Below are positions 1 through 12,333 of a DNA stretch of 64,000 nucleotides, in pieces. Source of the DNA: Cruorifilaria tuberocauda (lineage: Eukaryota; Nematoda; Chromadorea; Rhabditida; Onchocercidae). Every line of letters begins with the position of its first letter. The first letter of the stretch is position 1. Below the pieces are notes generated by a model, which made no database searches, was not told the DNA's origin, and worked only from the letters and a program-made list of their open reading frames with translations. Both the position numbers and the translations under genes were made by a program. The DNA lies in NCBI GenBank assembly GCA_013365365.1, contig JABVXU010000101.1, positions 62,001 through 126,000 of the forward strand, read 5' to 3'.

Positions 1-1571
1 TAAATCTGTAAACTACTATTTTCTTATCAATCTGTTAGTTTTACGACTCATATAACTTAATCAGACGTAAAATATTACTTATTAAATATACAGTTTCTAT
101 ATTTTTGTGATTTGAATTCATGATTTTTCAAATTCTTATTATCCAATTATTCAATTATCCAATTATCCAATTCATTTATTGCCTTTAATAGCATTGCTAT
201 TATTGTTTAGATTTATAAAATTTAATAAAATTATTTTCTAAATTTAATTAAAATTACCGCAAATTTTTAACTTTTATCTTTAATTTCTTTCATTCTCTCT
301 CTTATCATTTAACTCTTTCTTCCATTCCATAGCTTCATCTTCCGATGATGGTAAGAGAAGGAAAAGCTTAATCAATTGTTTGGTTTGGGATTGGTGTTGC
401 AGTAGAAACACCGCCTCCAATTTCACTCGTTGTTTCTGCTGATTGGATAAATTTCACCCCTTTTCCTCTCTTTTAGCTTAAAATGTTAAAGCTAACTAAC
501 TTTTAAAGTTAAGAAATCTTTTAGTGTATTCATTGGAAGAAATTTTACTTTAAGCTTAAAACTAAGCCAACTTAGATATTAGCTTATTTACGTATTTAGT
601 ATATACGTATTGCCTATAATGTAAGCATATCACATTGATGAAATTGAAAAATTATTTTTTTTTCAAATTTATTAATTTAAATTTTTGACTTAAATTTTAC
701 CTCAATCTTTTTTGTTTCATTAGACTTGATTACAATTAATATATCCTATAACTACTAATTAACATGTAATTGAGAATTCTCGAACAGTTAATTAATTAAT
801 TAATTAGCTGCAGTGCTCAAACTCTCACCCTAATTTTAAGATTGTTTGAATTTGAAGATTGATATAAGTCATTCCTAACTTAATAAATTGCGTTTTACAA
901 ATTCATTCAGTAGTTAACTTTCATCTTTTTTTAATGATTAATTAAATTGTAAATTTTCCATGCTGCTATATCAAAAGTTTTTCATATATAATCATTGAAA
1001 TGGGTAGTTTTTGGAGGATTAAATGGTAATTTGAATTTAAAAACCGATCATAGAAGCTCTTATCTGCAGCTTAATCAAAACTTAGCAATTTTTACAGAAT
1101 CTTTTTTAATATCTGAAATTGTTTTTTTCAAATATTTGATTACGAATTTTCACTATGAAAATCCAAATTTGATTTTAATTCGGAAAATTGAACCCTTCGA
1201 ATACAAATAATTTCATATCCTTTTTTTTTGATATGAAACTGGAAAGAATGATTTATTTAATTCAATCAATCAGTGCTATATCTTTAAAATACTTAATGAT
1301 AATTACTTCTTCCAAAATACTTGGCTCTTTTTATTCAACCTTAATTTAATCAAATCCATCATATTCCCTATTCTTTGCTATTATTACTATATTCACTATC
1401 CGATTATCCTAATGTTCATCTACCATCAAATAATTATCAATCTACCAAATATCATGATAGCTATCATGCAACAAATATTTTTTATATTTCATTTCTTCAA
1501 AAAAAAAAACAAAATTGAAAATTTTGAAATTAATAAGAAAAGTTTAAAATAAAAATGAAAATATAATTCAG
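1..1571. other. Upstream region of the unc-4 homologue
   Basis: A+T-rich sequence with no exon I can support. A possible short 5' exon ends at the ATGATG before a GTAAGA donor near 346-354, but I could not join it in phase. There is a TTAA-repeat tract near 787-806. Promoter elements of the homeobox gene may lie here; none is recognisable by eye. Confidence 0.4.
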
Positions 1572-1582
1572 AAAATTTCCGA

Positions 1583-4500
1583 ATGCTTACGACCATTGGA
1601 ATGCAACAATTCTGGAAGGAATGTTGGAAAATGCAACAACAACTTGTCAAAGGAAGTATGTTTAAATTAATCAATCGTTTTTCTTTACCTGATTTTTTTA
1701 AAATTAAACTGCAAGTTATGGATCATTGATGATTATCAAATCATTTGGTTATCGATCAAATCGAAGAACAAATTTTTTGGCTTTTTATTCTGGTTGATTT
1801 GTTTATTTTTTTTTTTGACAAAAATATTACTTACAAAATATTATCTAATTATTACTTTATTACTAAAAATATTACTTAATTTGTTTGCTTGACTGAAATA
1901 CATTATGATAATAAATAGAAGACGAAGATGAAGAGATAAAGCTTACAGAAGAATCGACTAACAAAATTATCTGATACAGCATACTTATCACTTATTTATC
2001 AAATGATAATTTATTTTAAAAATTCCAGTAGATTTATCAATAGCACAGCAGCCAACATCATCCAATGAATCAGAAGTAGCATCATCACGATCAACCACAC
2101 CGGATACTACCGGAAACGGTAATCATTTGGTGATGGATCAGGATGCTAATGAAAAATCATCGCAGCATTCACAACAATTACATCTTAGCACTTTGCTTGG
2201 TGCTGATTGTAAGGATTCTAGCAGAGGTGATAATTGATTTTTGTATTTTTGTAGAATTAAAAATAGCAATGATACGATTGCTTTACAGTAATTGCTAAAA
2301 AATAAACGATCAGGTTTGATAATGTAAATATTATCAATAACTCTTTCACGTAATAGATAAGCAGATATTGAAGCATTTAGCAAACTATTTAAAACTCTGT
2401 ACATCGTTTCATTGTAAATGAAAGTATTAGGATTAATTTCTTAGGTAATGATAAGTTAGAATCTAAAAGACGACGAACAAGGACAAATTTTACGGGTTGG
2501 CAATTGGAGGAATTGGAAAATGCATTTGAAGCAAGCCATTATCCGGACGTGTTTATGCGTGAAGCATTAGCATTACGTTTAGATCTTCTCGAATCACGCG
2601 TTCAGGTAAAGGAGCATAAAATTCAAGAATTATTTTGAAGTACCAATTCTTCCCATCAATTTACAAATTTTGAATGATTTAAAATTATGACATTTTGACT
2701 AATTTCAAACGTTTTTCACTTCATAATGAGTGGAAGGTAAAGAAAAAAGTAAAAAAGTAAAAGTAAAAAAGAGTTTTTCATTTGGAGAGAAGGAGAAAAA
2801 GGAGAGATTAAACTTAAAAAAAAATGAAATTTCAAATAATTTTATACAAGTTTAAGTATTTGAAAATTTAATCTAAATTAATTAAAATTTACCTAAAAAT
2901 TAGCTAATTAGCTAATTTCCATACGAATATTCGATAATTCTTCTTCATTAAACTTTTTATTTAATCATTCTACGCAATATTACGTTTGCATAAGCACGTT
3001 GCTAGCATAAATTAAGCATTAGATATGATCAGTTATCAATTATTGCTTCATTAATTCATCTTTCTAATCGAAAATAGAAAGAAATAATCATGCGAATTCC
3101 CCTGATAATATAAGAGATAAAAGTTATGAGGACGAGACGAAAAATTGATAACTTAAGAGATAATAAAGAAAAAAAAACTGGTTGAAAATAAAATAGATAA
3201 ATTGTTGGGAAATTATAAATTTATTATTTTCTTAACGCTCGATTGGATTAATTAGGATTAGAAATGAATTTGCTATAAAATCGAATTATTATTAATCCAT
3301 TCAGGATGAAATATTATATACGCGTCAAATTTCACAATTTATTATAATAAAAATCATTGTCGCTTGTATTTATTGTGATCATCGATCATATTATCGTAAT
3401 AAATTATTATTTTTTTTCTTTCTTAAAATTTATCAAATTATTATCATTTTTTAATATTTCACTAATTCAATACATTGTATTCGTCATTTATGTTATTAAA
3501 ATTATTATGATAAATGTTAAAATATACTTTATACATAATTATGTATACCATCTCGGAAAATATCGTATCATTTACTTGTTTTAATTTTAATACCTTTTAA
3601 ATGAGTATACAATTAAATTAATCTACCGTAATCCTCAACATTTTCTACTGAAACTTCTCCAATGCATATAAATTACGGTAGTCAGATAATCTTCATTTTT
3701 TTTCCCAAACCATTTTTATTTTATTAATAAAATGCTTCTTTTCTTTTTGAAAAAAAAATTTCATTGAAACAAAAGATTTAAATTTGAAAAATATATAGAA
3801 ATAATAAAATTAAAGAAATGGATAATATCAATTCCAATCAGTTTAATTACTAATTATCTTATGGTCAATTTACTCTCATTTTTTTTTCTTCCTTAAATTT
3901 CGTATTCTAAAATTATTGAATGCAGTAAAACTGAAAAAAAGAGATTGTTGCAAAGATAAAAAAAGTAAAGTCGGATAAGTTAAATTAGAGAGAGAAAGAA
4001 GATGAAAAGATATTAGAAAAAGAAGAAATAAGAAAAAATTTTCAATGAAAAACCATTAATTTAGGAATTGGTTAAGAGAAAAAAAGAAACGAATGCTTTG
4101 ATGAAAATAACCCATCAAATTTCATGAAAAAAAAATTGTAACTAATTTGATTACATCCATTTTGTTTGTATTTAACTAAACCAATAAAGCAATTTAAGCT
4201 TATTTTATTGCCTTTTCTTTCTTTTTTTTTCTCCTTCTCTCCCTTTCTTTTCCATCTTTTTCCTTCTCTCTCTCTCTCTACCTCTCTCTCTTCCTTCCTT
4301 TTCAATTGTTAATTTCATGTAAATATGATATGAAAATTTTACGTTTATTTTCATTCTCTAACACCTAATTTCTTTCCTTTCTTTCTTTCTTTTCTCCTAT
4401 TTCAAATTACAATTTGCAGTGGCATTTACAAAAATTTAGAATTTCTTTTTGCCTATTACGGTATAAGGTATGAATTGAAAAAATACTGCAATTATTTGCG

Positions 4501-5465
4501 TTATACATATAAGTTAATCTTTTTTTTCCCCCACGTAAAGCTTATATCCGTGAGATACGTCAAAATTAATACAGGCAGATTTAACTGATAAAATTAGACT
4601 GCATATAAGCGACTTAAAGAAATATTGAAGAGAATACATTTTACTTTGACATTTAACATTTTGTGTTTACGTCTTAATTTGTTAGTAAAAATTTAAAAAT
4701 AGGGCGAGTTAAAATTATCCGTTTAATTTCAATTCTTTCAAAAAACTTTAAAATTATTAATTTTTTTAAAAATATTTTTTAAGGTTTGGTTTCAAAATCG
4801 ACGTGCAAAATGGCGTAAGAAAGAGCAATTAAGAAAGAGTGCACAACGTGCACAAAATCTCATACGCGATACTAATGGAAGTGTAAAATCCGGTATTATT
4901 AGTGAAAGTAAAGAAAATGAAGTAAGTTAAAACTTTCTTTTTTTCTGTAATACCTAAAATTTACTGTATTTTTTTTTAATATTTGCAAATTAGATATTAC
5001 TTTTTTTTTCAAACGATAAAAGATTTTAAATTTACAGACAAAGAATAATGAAAGTATTACGCTGCCAAAAAATACATTTTCCATCGATAGTCTATTAGCT
5101 ACTTCAAGAGTTCCACGTGGTAGACGACCAAATGCGAAATATCCTCGTGTACAGGTAAATTACTAATGTTACTACTATTACTACCATTTAAGGTAACAAT
5201 TACTAAAATTAAATACTGTATAATTTGTTTAAAGTAAGAAGAAAAAGAAAACGTCTTGCTTCTTTTTTTTATTTTTTGTTTGTTTGTTTTTTAGGCTTGT
5301 AAAAGTATGTCACCATTTATGCTTCCATTATTTCCAATTACGCAACCTGCTGGTATAACAATACGTGAAACTACGCCACCATCACTACCACCTTCACCAC
5401 AACCGTCCCTATCATTATCATCAGATGAAATAATTGAGAAGCAAACGTATACAAACAATTTGTGA
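1583..5465 (+). CDS. unc-4: UNC-4/Uncx-type paired-class homeobox transcription factor
   Basis: Homeodomain repressor; in C. elegans UNC-4 works with the Groucho protein UNC-37 to fix motor-neuron identity and synaptic input. Exons in phase: 1583-1655 (acceptor at 1571), 2029-2226, 2445-2605, 4784-4921, 5038-5154, 5295-5465, giving about 285 residues from the first in-frame ATG. The homeodomain spans residues 99-158, begins [17 protein letters not shown], contains the family-specific run [19 protein letters not shown], and ends [14 protein letters not shown] with Gln at position 50. An intron splits it just before VWFQN, as in many paired-like genes. Downstream lie FSIDSLL (residues 204-210), an eh1 Groucho-binding motif, then the conserved [16 protein letters not shown] and [13 protein letters not shown] blocks. 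The family assignment is secure. The exact N-terminus is not: an upstream exon could exist. Confidence 0.93.
2606..4783. other. Large intron inside the unc-4 homeobox, with low-complexity tracts
   Basis: This 2.2 kb intron interrupts the homeodomain. It is A+T-rich with purine/pyrimidine tracts, notably a CT-rich run at about 4205-4310 that creates a meaningless basic ORF on the opposite strand. I see no gene in it. Confidence 0.7.
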
Positions 5466-5913
5466 TTTCATTTTTATTTTTCTTCTTAATTTTCTTTCCA
5501 ATAGACTATAAAATAATTGCTTAACTTCTACCTTTTATCCTTTAAATAATCATTTCTTAGTTATATATTACGTGATAATCGATATTTCCAATAATAATTA
5601 TACCTGAAATTAGTAAAGTTTTTCTTAGCGTGTTTGCTAATAGATGACGTATAATAATTAAATGCTTTTAATATCCATTAACGATTTTCAGATATTTTAA
5701 ACTATCAGATAATTTATAAATGATAAGCGAGAAATTATTGAATTGTTCATGGTAAACGAATTTAATTATAACTTTCTAAAATTCTGGATGTTGGATATGT
5801 AAATATATATCTATGTGTATATATAGTACTGTATCTTGCTATCATATGTAACAATATTCCTACCTATATTTGAAAGTAAAAATTTTATTCTTTTGTTTTT
5901 TTTTTTTCATATG

Positions 5914-5919
5914 AATAAA
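5914..5919 (+). terminator. Candidate poly(A) signal of unc-4
   Basis: AATAAA about 450 nt after the unc-4 stop codon, preceded by a T-rich stretch. It is the first canonical signal downstream; its use is inferred. Confidence 0.45.
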
Positions 5920-6554
5920 ACTTATAAAGTTTATTATTTGTTTGAGGAAAAAAAATTTCGAATTTAAAAATTACGTACGAATGAATTGTTTCAGTTTTAC
6001 GAACATTTATTATCGTATCGAATTATTCATCAATTAGTAAATTCAATCGGGAAACAAAAAAAAGAGGTTTATCACAATTTTGGATTATCAATTCATCTAT
6101 AGCAATGGGAATGGGAATAAGCAATATATCATATAGATTTAGAAACGAATAAGCTTTTCATGTCTAATTTAATAGCATTTTAAATCTGCATATGATATTT
6201 CACTAATTAGTCTAAGCAATGAATGAATATAAATTAAGATTTTGAATTACCTTTTGACAGGCTGATATTTCTCTAATAACTATCTACGGATAATTAGAGA
6301 AGAATTTTGCATTCTAATGTTTGATCAGTTTTATTGATATGCTAAATAGTTTCATTGAAGAGCAATCAATCATTCATCACTTCACCTTTTTTTACTGAAT
6401 GAATTTTTTAAATGAATTGAATAAATTTTTTTTACCTTAAATGCTATTAAGTAAAAGTAATTTTTCTTTCAGAATTTTTAAGCAAAAAATTCCTAGATCT
6501 ATCATTCGAAGTTCTTTCATTTTTTTTTTTGAAATTTAAGAGATTACAGTAAGG

Positions 6555-6602
6555 GAGAGAGAGAGAGAATGCGAGAGAGAGAGAGAGGAAGAGAGAGAGG
6601 GA
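6555..6602. repeat. GA-rich simple repeat
   Basis: Interrupted (GA)n tract; a second tract of the complementary CT type lies about 230 bp downstream. Confidence 0.85.
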
Positions 6603-8723
6603 TTAAGCTATTTGTTGCTTTAAATATATCAGCTGCTATATATTATAGTTTTAATTATTCAATTCCCAAATCAAAAGTTTAACGTTTTTTAAATTTAGTC
6701 CTTTTTCTCTATTTTTGCTTAACTTTTAATCTCTTCTTCATAGGTTTTTTTTTTTCTCAAAATTTTTTCCTTACAGTCTTTTTAACACTTATCATAACTT
6801 TTGATAAAATTTCTTTTCTCTTGCCTTCTCTCTCCCTCTCTCTCTCTCTCTTGTTTTTTAGTTACCTTTTTTCCTACATGTATTTTAAAAATATAAATCT
6901 ATTCGATTGGTTTTTTTTTTCTTTGATGCATTTCTAAATTTTATTCAATTCTCTTCTTCATAAGTTACTCCGTAAACTATACTTTATGTAAAGTCAATCT
7001 TCACCAATGGCATTCACAAGCCTTTTAAAGCTTTTCTTTTATCCATTCTTATTATGAAATAATCAACTTCTTTACTTTCCCACGGGATATGTTATTTGAC
7101 TTTAGCTAAACGATAGATGTATTATTGTTTCCACATATTATAATTGATAGATTTTCCTTCTTTTCTCCCTTCGGACGAAGAAACCGTTTAAAACGATCAA
7201 AACTATTATTGTTCATCTTGGGTGATTTATCTATATATCAATTCCCGTAGGGTATTAAGGCCTATTCGTTTCATCTTGAAAATTTCCTTCCATAAATTAT
7301 CGTATTTTTGAGAGAATTTCACATATGCAATTTTCTAATTATTATAACTATCATTGATAATTATCATTAACATCAATAATTATACGACCATATATTTATT
7401 GGTTAACTAATAGACACATATGTATATATTGATATATGATAGTAATTATATTAGCTAATTGCTATTAGCTTTTATCGTACGATTGAAAAAAATAATCACT
7501 GATAATTTTATCACCTCGTAACAATTTTCAAAAACTATAAGAATAAAATGATTCTCATACCTGATTGTTTATTGTTTCATAAATTAATTCAAATTGAAAT
7601 GAGAATGTTTTGAAAATTAAAACTGAAAAAAGAAATCTTATATGATCAGGGATTGCAATTATGACAGCTTTAATGTATTCGAATTGATTTGACAATTATA
7701 ACTGATAAACTGTCAACAATTTCAAGTAATTGAAATCAGCTGTTATCGAATGACAGTAATAGTGGAAATGAAATGAATTAGTGTCTCATACACTTACAGC
7801 ATCTGAATATTTGAATCAATGATAAAAACTTAACGAAAAAAAATACTTGAACACATGAATATTGCAATATACAATAGTCAATTATCATGCAAGCAGAGAA
7901 AATTAATGTTAAAATAAGCTATAACTTTAAGTTATCTTGGTATTAAGTTTTAAGTTTCATCAGCTATTAAGTTAAGTTATTTCGGTTCAATTACAACTTA
8001 TTTATATTCCAATTTATTAACCAATTTTCACATTAGAATATGCAACATTACTTTCATGGTACTTATCGAACTGTCAAAATACCATACATGATGTTATTTT
8101 ACTTCTTACATACTGTCATTTGATATCATAATAATCCTTCACTTCTTATCATATTACATTGAATTTGAGCAAAATGATATCAATGTCATATAACTATCTT
8201 ATCAATTGCATAATTTATCATTTCTCAGTCATTTAACACTTTTCTTTTTCTTTTCTGATAATCATTTTGCATGAGTACAGGATAAAATTGAAGATTTATA
8301 TTCATTATCTATATCAAATACTCAAGCAAATCCACTTGTATTGCATTAGTTTGCTCAAACTCAAACGTATTTCCATTGCTATTTCATGCAGAGACTTTAA
8401 TAAAGTTTAAAAAAGTTTTATTAACTAAATGTCATTTCATGTGTCTGCATGGTGTGTGTGTGTGTGCATGTGTATAGGTATATGTATGTGCACTACTTCT
8501 CCACATCTATTACAAATGAATGATTGAAGAAGTATTTAGAATGAAGTGTATATAACCGATTAATGTGAAAGATTTATCATTTGTATGTGTCTGTCAGTTC
8601 ATTGTTGGATGAATGGAAAGAGTGAAGAGTTCCTCAAAAATAATCTTATTCCATAGTTTCTCTCAAAATTGCTATCTTTTTTTCTCTAAACCTATTCCAA
8701 TATTTGCTAAATTTTTATTGCAA

Positions 8724-8726
8724 ACA

Positions 8727-8750
<24 letters not shown>
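8724..8750. repeat. AAT trinucleotide microsatellite
   Basis: Run of AAT units grading into GAT/AAC-type degenerate trinucleotides up to about 8890. Confidence 0.85.
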
Positions 8751-8758
<8 letters not shown>

Positions 8759-9504
8759 GGCGATAATTGCAATAAATATGACAACAACAATTTTCGCTTG
8801 ATTCTAATAACGCTAATAACGATAATAATGATGATAATGATAATGGTGCTAAAGAAACAACAACAACAATGATAACAGTAACAATAATGACAGTGATAAT
8901 AAAATATGATAATTTTATAATAATTACATCTTTGTACACTCTTCAACAACCTTATCACTTACTAGTAGTAATGATAAAAATAACAAATGGGTAAGGGAAG
9001 AATTTTAATTTAAAGAACATAAATAATCATAAAGCAGTAAACAATAAATTTACAATGTTTACGTATGCATAAATACTAAACAAAACTAACCTATACGCAT
9101 GTGTTTACATATATTTAGCCAATAAGTAAGTAAACTGATCAATTCTGCAAATAAAGATGAAGATAAAACTGATAACGTTAAAACTATTTCGCGCGCAATT
9201 CACATAATTTACGTGTATTTTGACGTGTATTTCATTTACGTGTATTTCAATTCCAAGTAATAGTAAACAAATAAGTGTAATTAAAACGAATTAATTGTAC
9301 ATATTAGCGAGAATAATACATATACTTAAACAGAATATTCGAAAGTAAAAGAAGCCTGTAAGTATGAACTGATGTCAGATATTGACGATGAGATGATAAT
9401 TTTCACTAATATTAAGTTTACCGGAATGTCATAGTTATGCATCGAGATTCAACAGGTGCGGTGGACAATGACGTGGTGCAAATGTGTTGAGTGAGTGATA
9501 AGGT

Positions 9505-9740
9505 TGTTGATGAGGATACAGAGATTGATGGTATTTTTGAGATAACATGTTGCTAGTGATTGAGAAAATTTTGGAGAAGTAGCAAATTTATTGTTTGCAG
9601 ATGACGTTTTAAAAGAAGGAAAAAAGAGGGAAATGAATTGAGTAAGAAATGAGTTGAAGATTGGGATAATTTTTAACTGTGAAAATATCGTAAAATTGAA
9701 TAAGCAAATAAAAGAAAATTTCTATATCCTTGTTCATGTT
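9505..9740 (+). pseudogene. Decayed LINE-type reverse transcriptase fragment
   Basis: The frame through 9576-9740 reads VANLLFADDVLKEGKK, then after an in-frame stop VRNELKIGIIFN. That matches the order of non-LTR reverse transcriptases: the catalytic [FY]-A-D-D motif C, then an NEL...GL.IN segment. Just upstream, in another frame (about 9505-9535), EIDGIF resembles the IDG that usually precedes the FADD motif. Stops and at least one frameshift make it non-functional. No flanking ORF, terminal repeat or target-site duplication is visible. The match is short, so this is a moderate-confidence call on motif order alone. Confidence 0.4.
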
Positions 9741-9894
9741 CTTTATAAATATAATTTTTTAACATATTTCCATATTTTAAAAATTTTCAGTAACTCGCTG
9801 TATGCAAGGTTGTTTAATATGCTTAATTGTTGTTTAATGGATACGAAAAGTGATGAAAAAACTACTTGAAATTATTGAATTTTACCTCAAGATA

Positions 9895-9901
9895 TTTTCA
9901 G
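9895..9901 (+). other. Probable spliced-leader acceptor of krtcap2
   Basis: TTTTCAG ends 5 nt before the krtcap2 ATG. There is no upstream exon in phase, so a trans-spliced leader joining here is the simplest reading. Confidence 0.6.
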
Positions 9902-9906
9902 ACTAA

Positions 9907-11211
9907 ATGGCAAGTCATTCGACTAGCGCCATAGTCGCTTTTCTTATTGCCATTATTATAATTGGGATCGGCCAAATTATGAAAGTAAGTATCTGTAGCC
10001 TTATTTTACTTTTTCCTGTAGGTAATGGTAAGAACTATTTCTCTGTTGCTATGATTTTCAAGTTTAGGTTTTCAAGACGAAGATAAGCTATAGTAAAATG
10101 CTTTTTCGTTATTATGACACAATAATCTATGGTGTTCATTATCACTTTTCTTTAAATTAATTTTTAAGAGATTATTGGAACTAGTAAAAATTAGCATGGA
10201 TTCCTCTATTTGAGCTTTTCAATGGGCTTGCAGATATTTTAATTCCTTCATATTACTTACTCGATTGACTTTTTTTCCAGAATGATTTAGCTGCTTCCAA
10301 GGTGGGAACGTTAATTGCTGGTGCTCTGGGTTCTTTAGTTTTTGTGTTTTTGCTCACAGCTTTGTCAAATTTTCAAATGTCTTCAGTCGGTGAACAAATA
10401 AAAGCTGGACTTACCGAGGTCTTTTTATGTCTGTTTGTCGCTCTCATTGCTTCTGCTACTATTCATCGAGTAGCCATCACGGTAACTTAATTAATGGACC
10501 TTTTTTTTTCTCACGCAGTTCATTTAAAAAAGGTTTTGAAATAAAATCTTCGGACAAGGTTTTATCCAATATCTTGAAGAGAAATATCGATGAGAAAAAA
10601 GGAAAGAGATGTTTAAATTTATTCTTTTGGTGTCTAGTATTCTAAATATCAATGATTAGAAATCCTTAGAGTAGTTAAGGTAATCAATATGAAGAATAAT
10701 TTTATTGAAGATGTCAGGTTTTGTTTTATGTTTTATTTTGAAGGATCAAGTTTAAAAGCTTTGGGAACGCTAATTCGTAGGAAAGTATTGATAAAAAATA
10801 CAAACAAAAATGTTATTACTAAATCAAGAAAAAAGCGGAAAATTTATGTTCGGTAGTTTAGATAGAATCCCAATATTCAGATGTGCTGATCAACAAGGAG
10901 ACGATGAAATAACTGAATTTAATCTAATCTTTTCTGGAAATGTCAATGCTTATTCTTTTTCGGTGAGAAAGGAAAAGGGAAAAATGAGCAAGAGATTTAA
11001 GGAATAATAACGCCTTAAATATAGCAATGTGGGATCTATGTACTTAAGGTCACATCTTTTCAAGTTGTATTTTCTATCATTTCTATGTCTGTATTTTCAG
11101 GTGTGCCTATTATCCTCTGGGTTTTTACTGTTTTTGTTAACTGGAATCAGTCAAACGAGGTATGCAACAACAGTTGTGCAACAAGTTACACAACAGAGGA
11201 AGAAGAAATAG
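9907..11211 (+). CDS. krtcap2: KRTCAP2/KCP2 oligosaccharyltransferase accessory subunit
   Basis: Small ER membrane protein; in animals KRTCAP2 is a subunit of the STT3A-type oligosaccharyltransferase, which N-glycosylates nascent chains at the translocon. Exons 9907-9984, 10281-10481 and 11101-11211 join in phase 0 to give 129 residues (human about 136). Hydrophobic segments lie at about residues 8-24, 34-51, 72-87 and 93-108. The family's signature stretches are visible: GALGSLVFVFLLTALSNF and the segment ending ALIASATIHRVAITVC. The C-terminus is short and basic (QQRKKK). An AATAAA at 11828-11833 is a candidate poly(A) signal. The closest alternative would be another small ER four-helix protein, but the LTALSN and IHRV matches favour KRTCAP2. 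Confidence 0.88.
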
Positions 11212-12333
11212 TAGCAGTATGACGGATCAGTTAATTTATCAATTTAAAATTTATTATTTTTTAATCCTATCACTATCTCTAAACCCGTTATTAATCAAGG
11301 CAAGTTGATTTTCTAAAAATTGAAAGTAGGATTTTGATGGTTTTTCGTCAAGTGATTGTAATTAATGAACAGCGAAAACATCGCGCATGGTCTTTTTTCC
11401 TTGTTAAGAAGCAGGGAATGAATGGTAAACCAGGATTTGTGAATTTAAGTTTAATGCTTATATACTATTCAGTAGGTCACATACATATGTCAGGATGGGT
11501 TATAGGTTATGCAAATATAAAGGTTTTATTAAACAGACCGCAGCGATATTACTGTTCATACATCGTTTGCTTAGGGGTTAAAAAAAAAGGAAAAAAATGC
11601 TATATATAGCTAAAAGCTTTGTTTTTTGTACTTCACTCTGCAAATATGATAAAAGGCACTTTACTATCTTTTCTTCATTTTTGACTGTATGGAAGGTAAA
11701 TGGCAAATTAGTAAATAGCATTTTAATTGTTTATTATTATTTCACCTGTTTAATGTTATAGATTGCATATCTGTTCATTTGGCATAATTTCGTTACTTTA
11801 TTTTGTTTTATTGTAAATACAAATATTAATAAATTTTCTATGATCCCATGATTTCTTCAAAATGATGATTAATAATGATATTCACTGTTATCATTTCATC
11901 GCTTGTCACATTCAACAATTATTTATTGGTCTCTCTGGGCAGTGAAGTATCAGTGTGGCGTAAGTCTTTGAAAACTTTGGCGTAAAACTGATATAAATGT
12001 TGAGGATTCTTTCGGTAACTGGTAACTGTGAATTTATGTAAATTTATTACAATATATAACTTTTGCTTAACTTAAAGTAGTGTTCTTACTCTATCAGCAA
12101 ATTTTTTGTTTCACGCAGTTGGAATAATTTATAATATTGCCATTTCATTCAAATTCATCATTTTAAAATGATTTCCAGCGATTTGATAAGATTTATTCTA
12201 GATTTCTTATGAATTAACATAAAGCATGATTCATATGTTATTATAAGAAAAAAAATTAGTGGGAAATATTTATCATGGCATTGGATGTAAATTTTAGATT
12301 AATTTCAATGTTTTACAATCGGTAACGTATAAA
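11212..12333. other. Intergenic: krtcap2 3' UTR and lrrc57 5' region
   Basis: Contains the putative krtcap2 poly(A) signal AATAAA (11828-11833) and an AATTTTAG acceptor ending at about 12298 that could receive a spliced leader for the next gene. Short open frames in the UTR show no family resemblance. Confidence 0.5.

Larger units (their letters stand above)
5920..9500. other. Repeat-rich intergenic region
   Basis: No gene is supported in this 3.6 kb. It holds simple repeats: GA-rich at about 6555-6602, CT-rich at about 6826-6851, a GT run at about 8450-8466, and AAT/GAT trinucleotide tracts at about 8725-8890. Open frames here on both strands come from those repeats. Confidence 0.6.

Noticed and set aside
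4072..4305. Minus-strand ORF rich in Lys/Arg/Glu
   Set aside because: Produced by the CT-rich simple repeat in the unc-4 intron; no start context, no family resemblance.
8613..8958. Overlapping ORFs on both strands
   Set aside because: All arise from AAT/GAT trinucleotide repeats, which lack stops in several frames.
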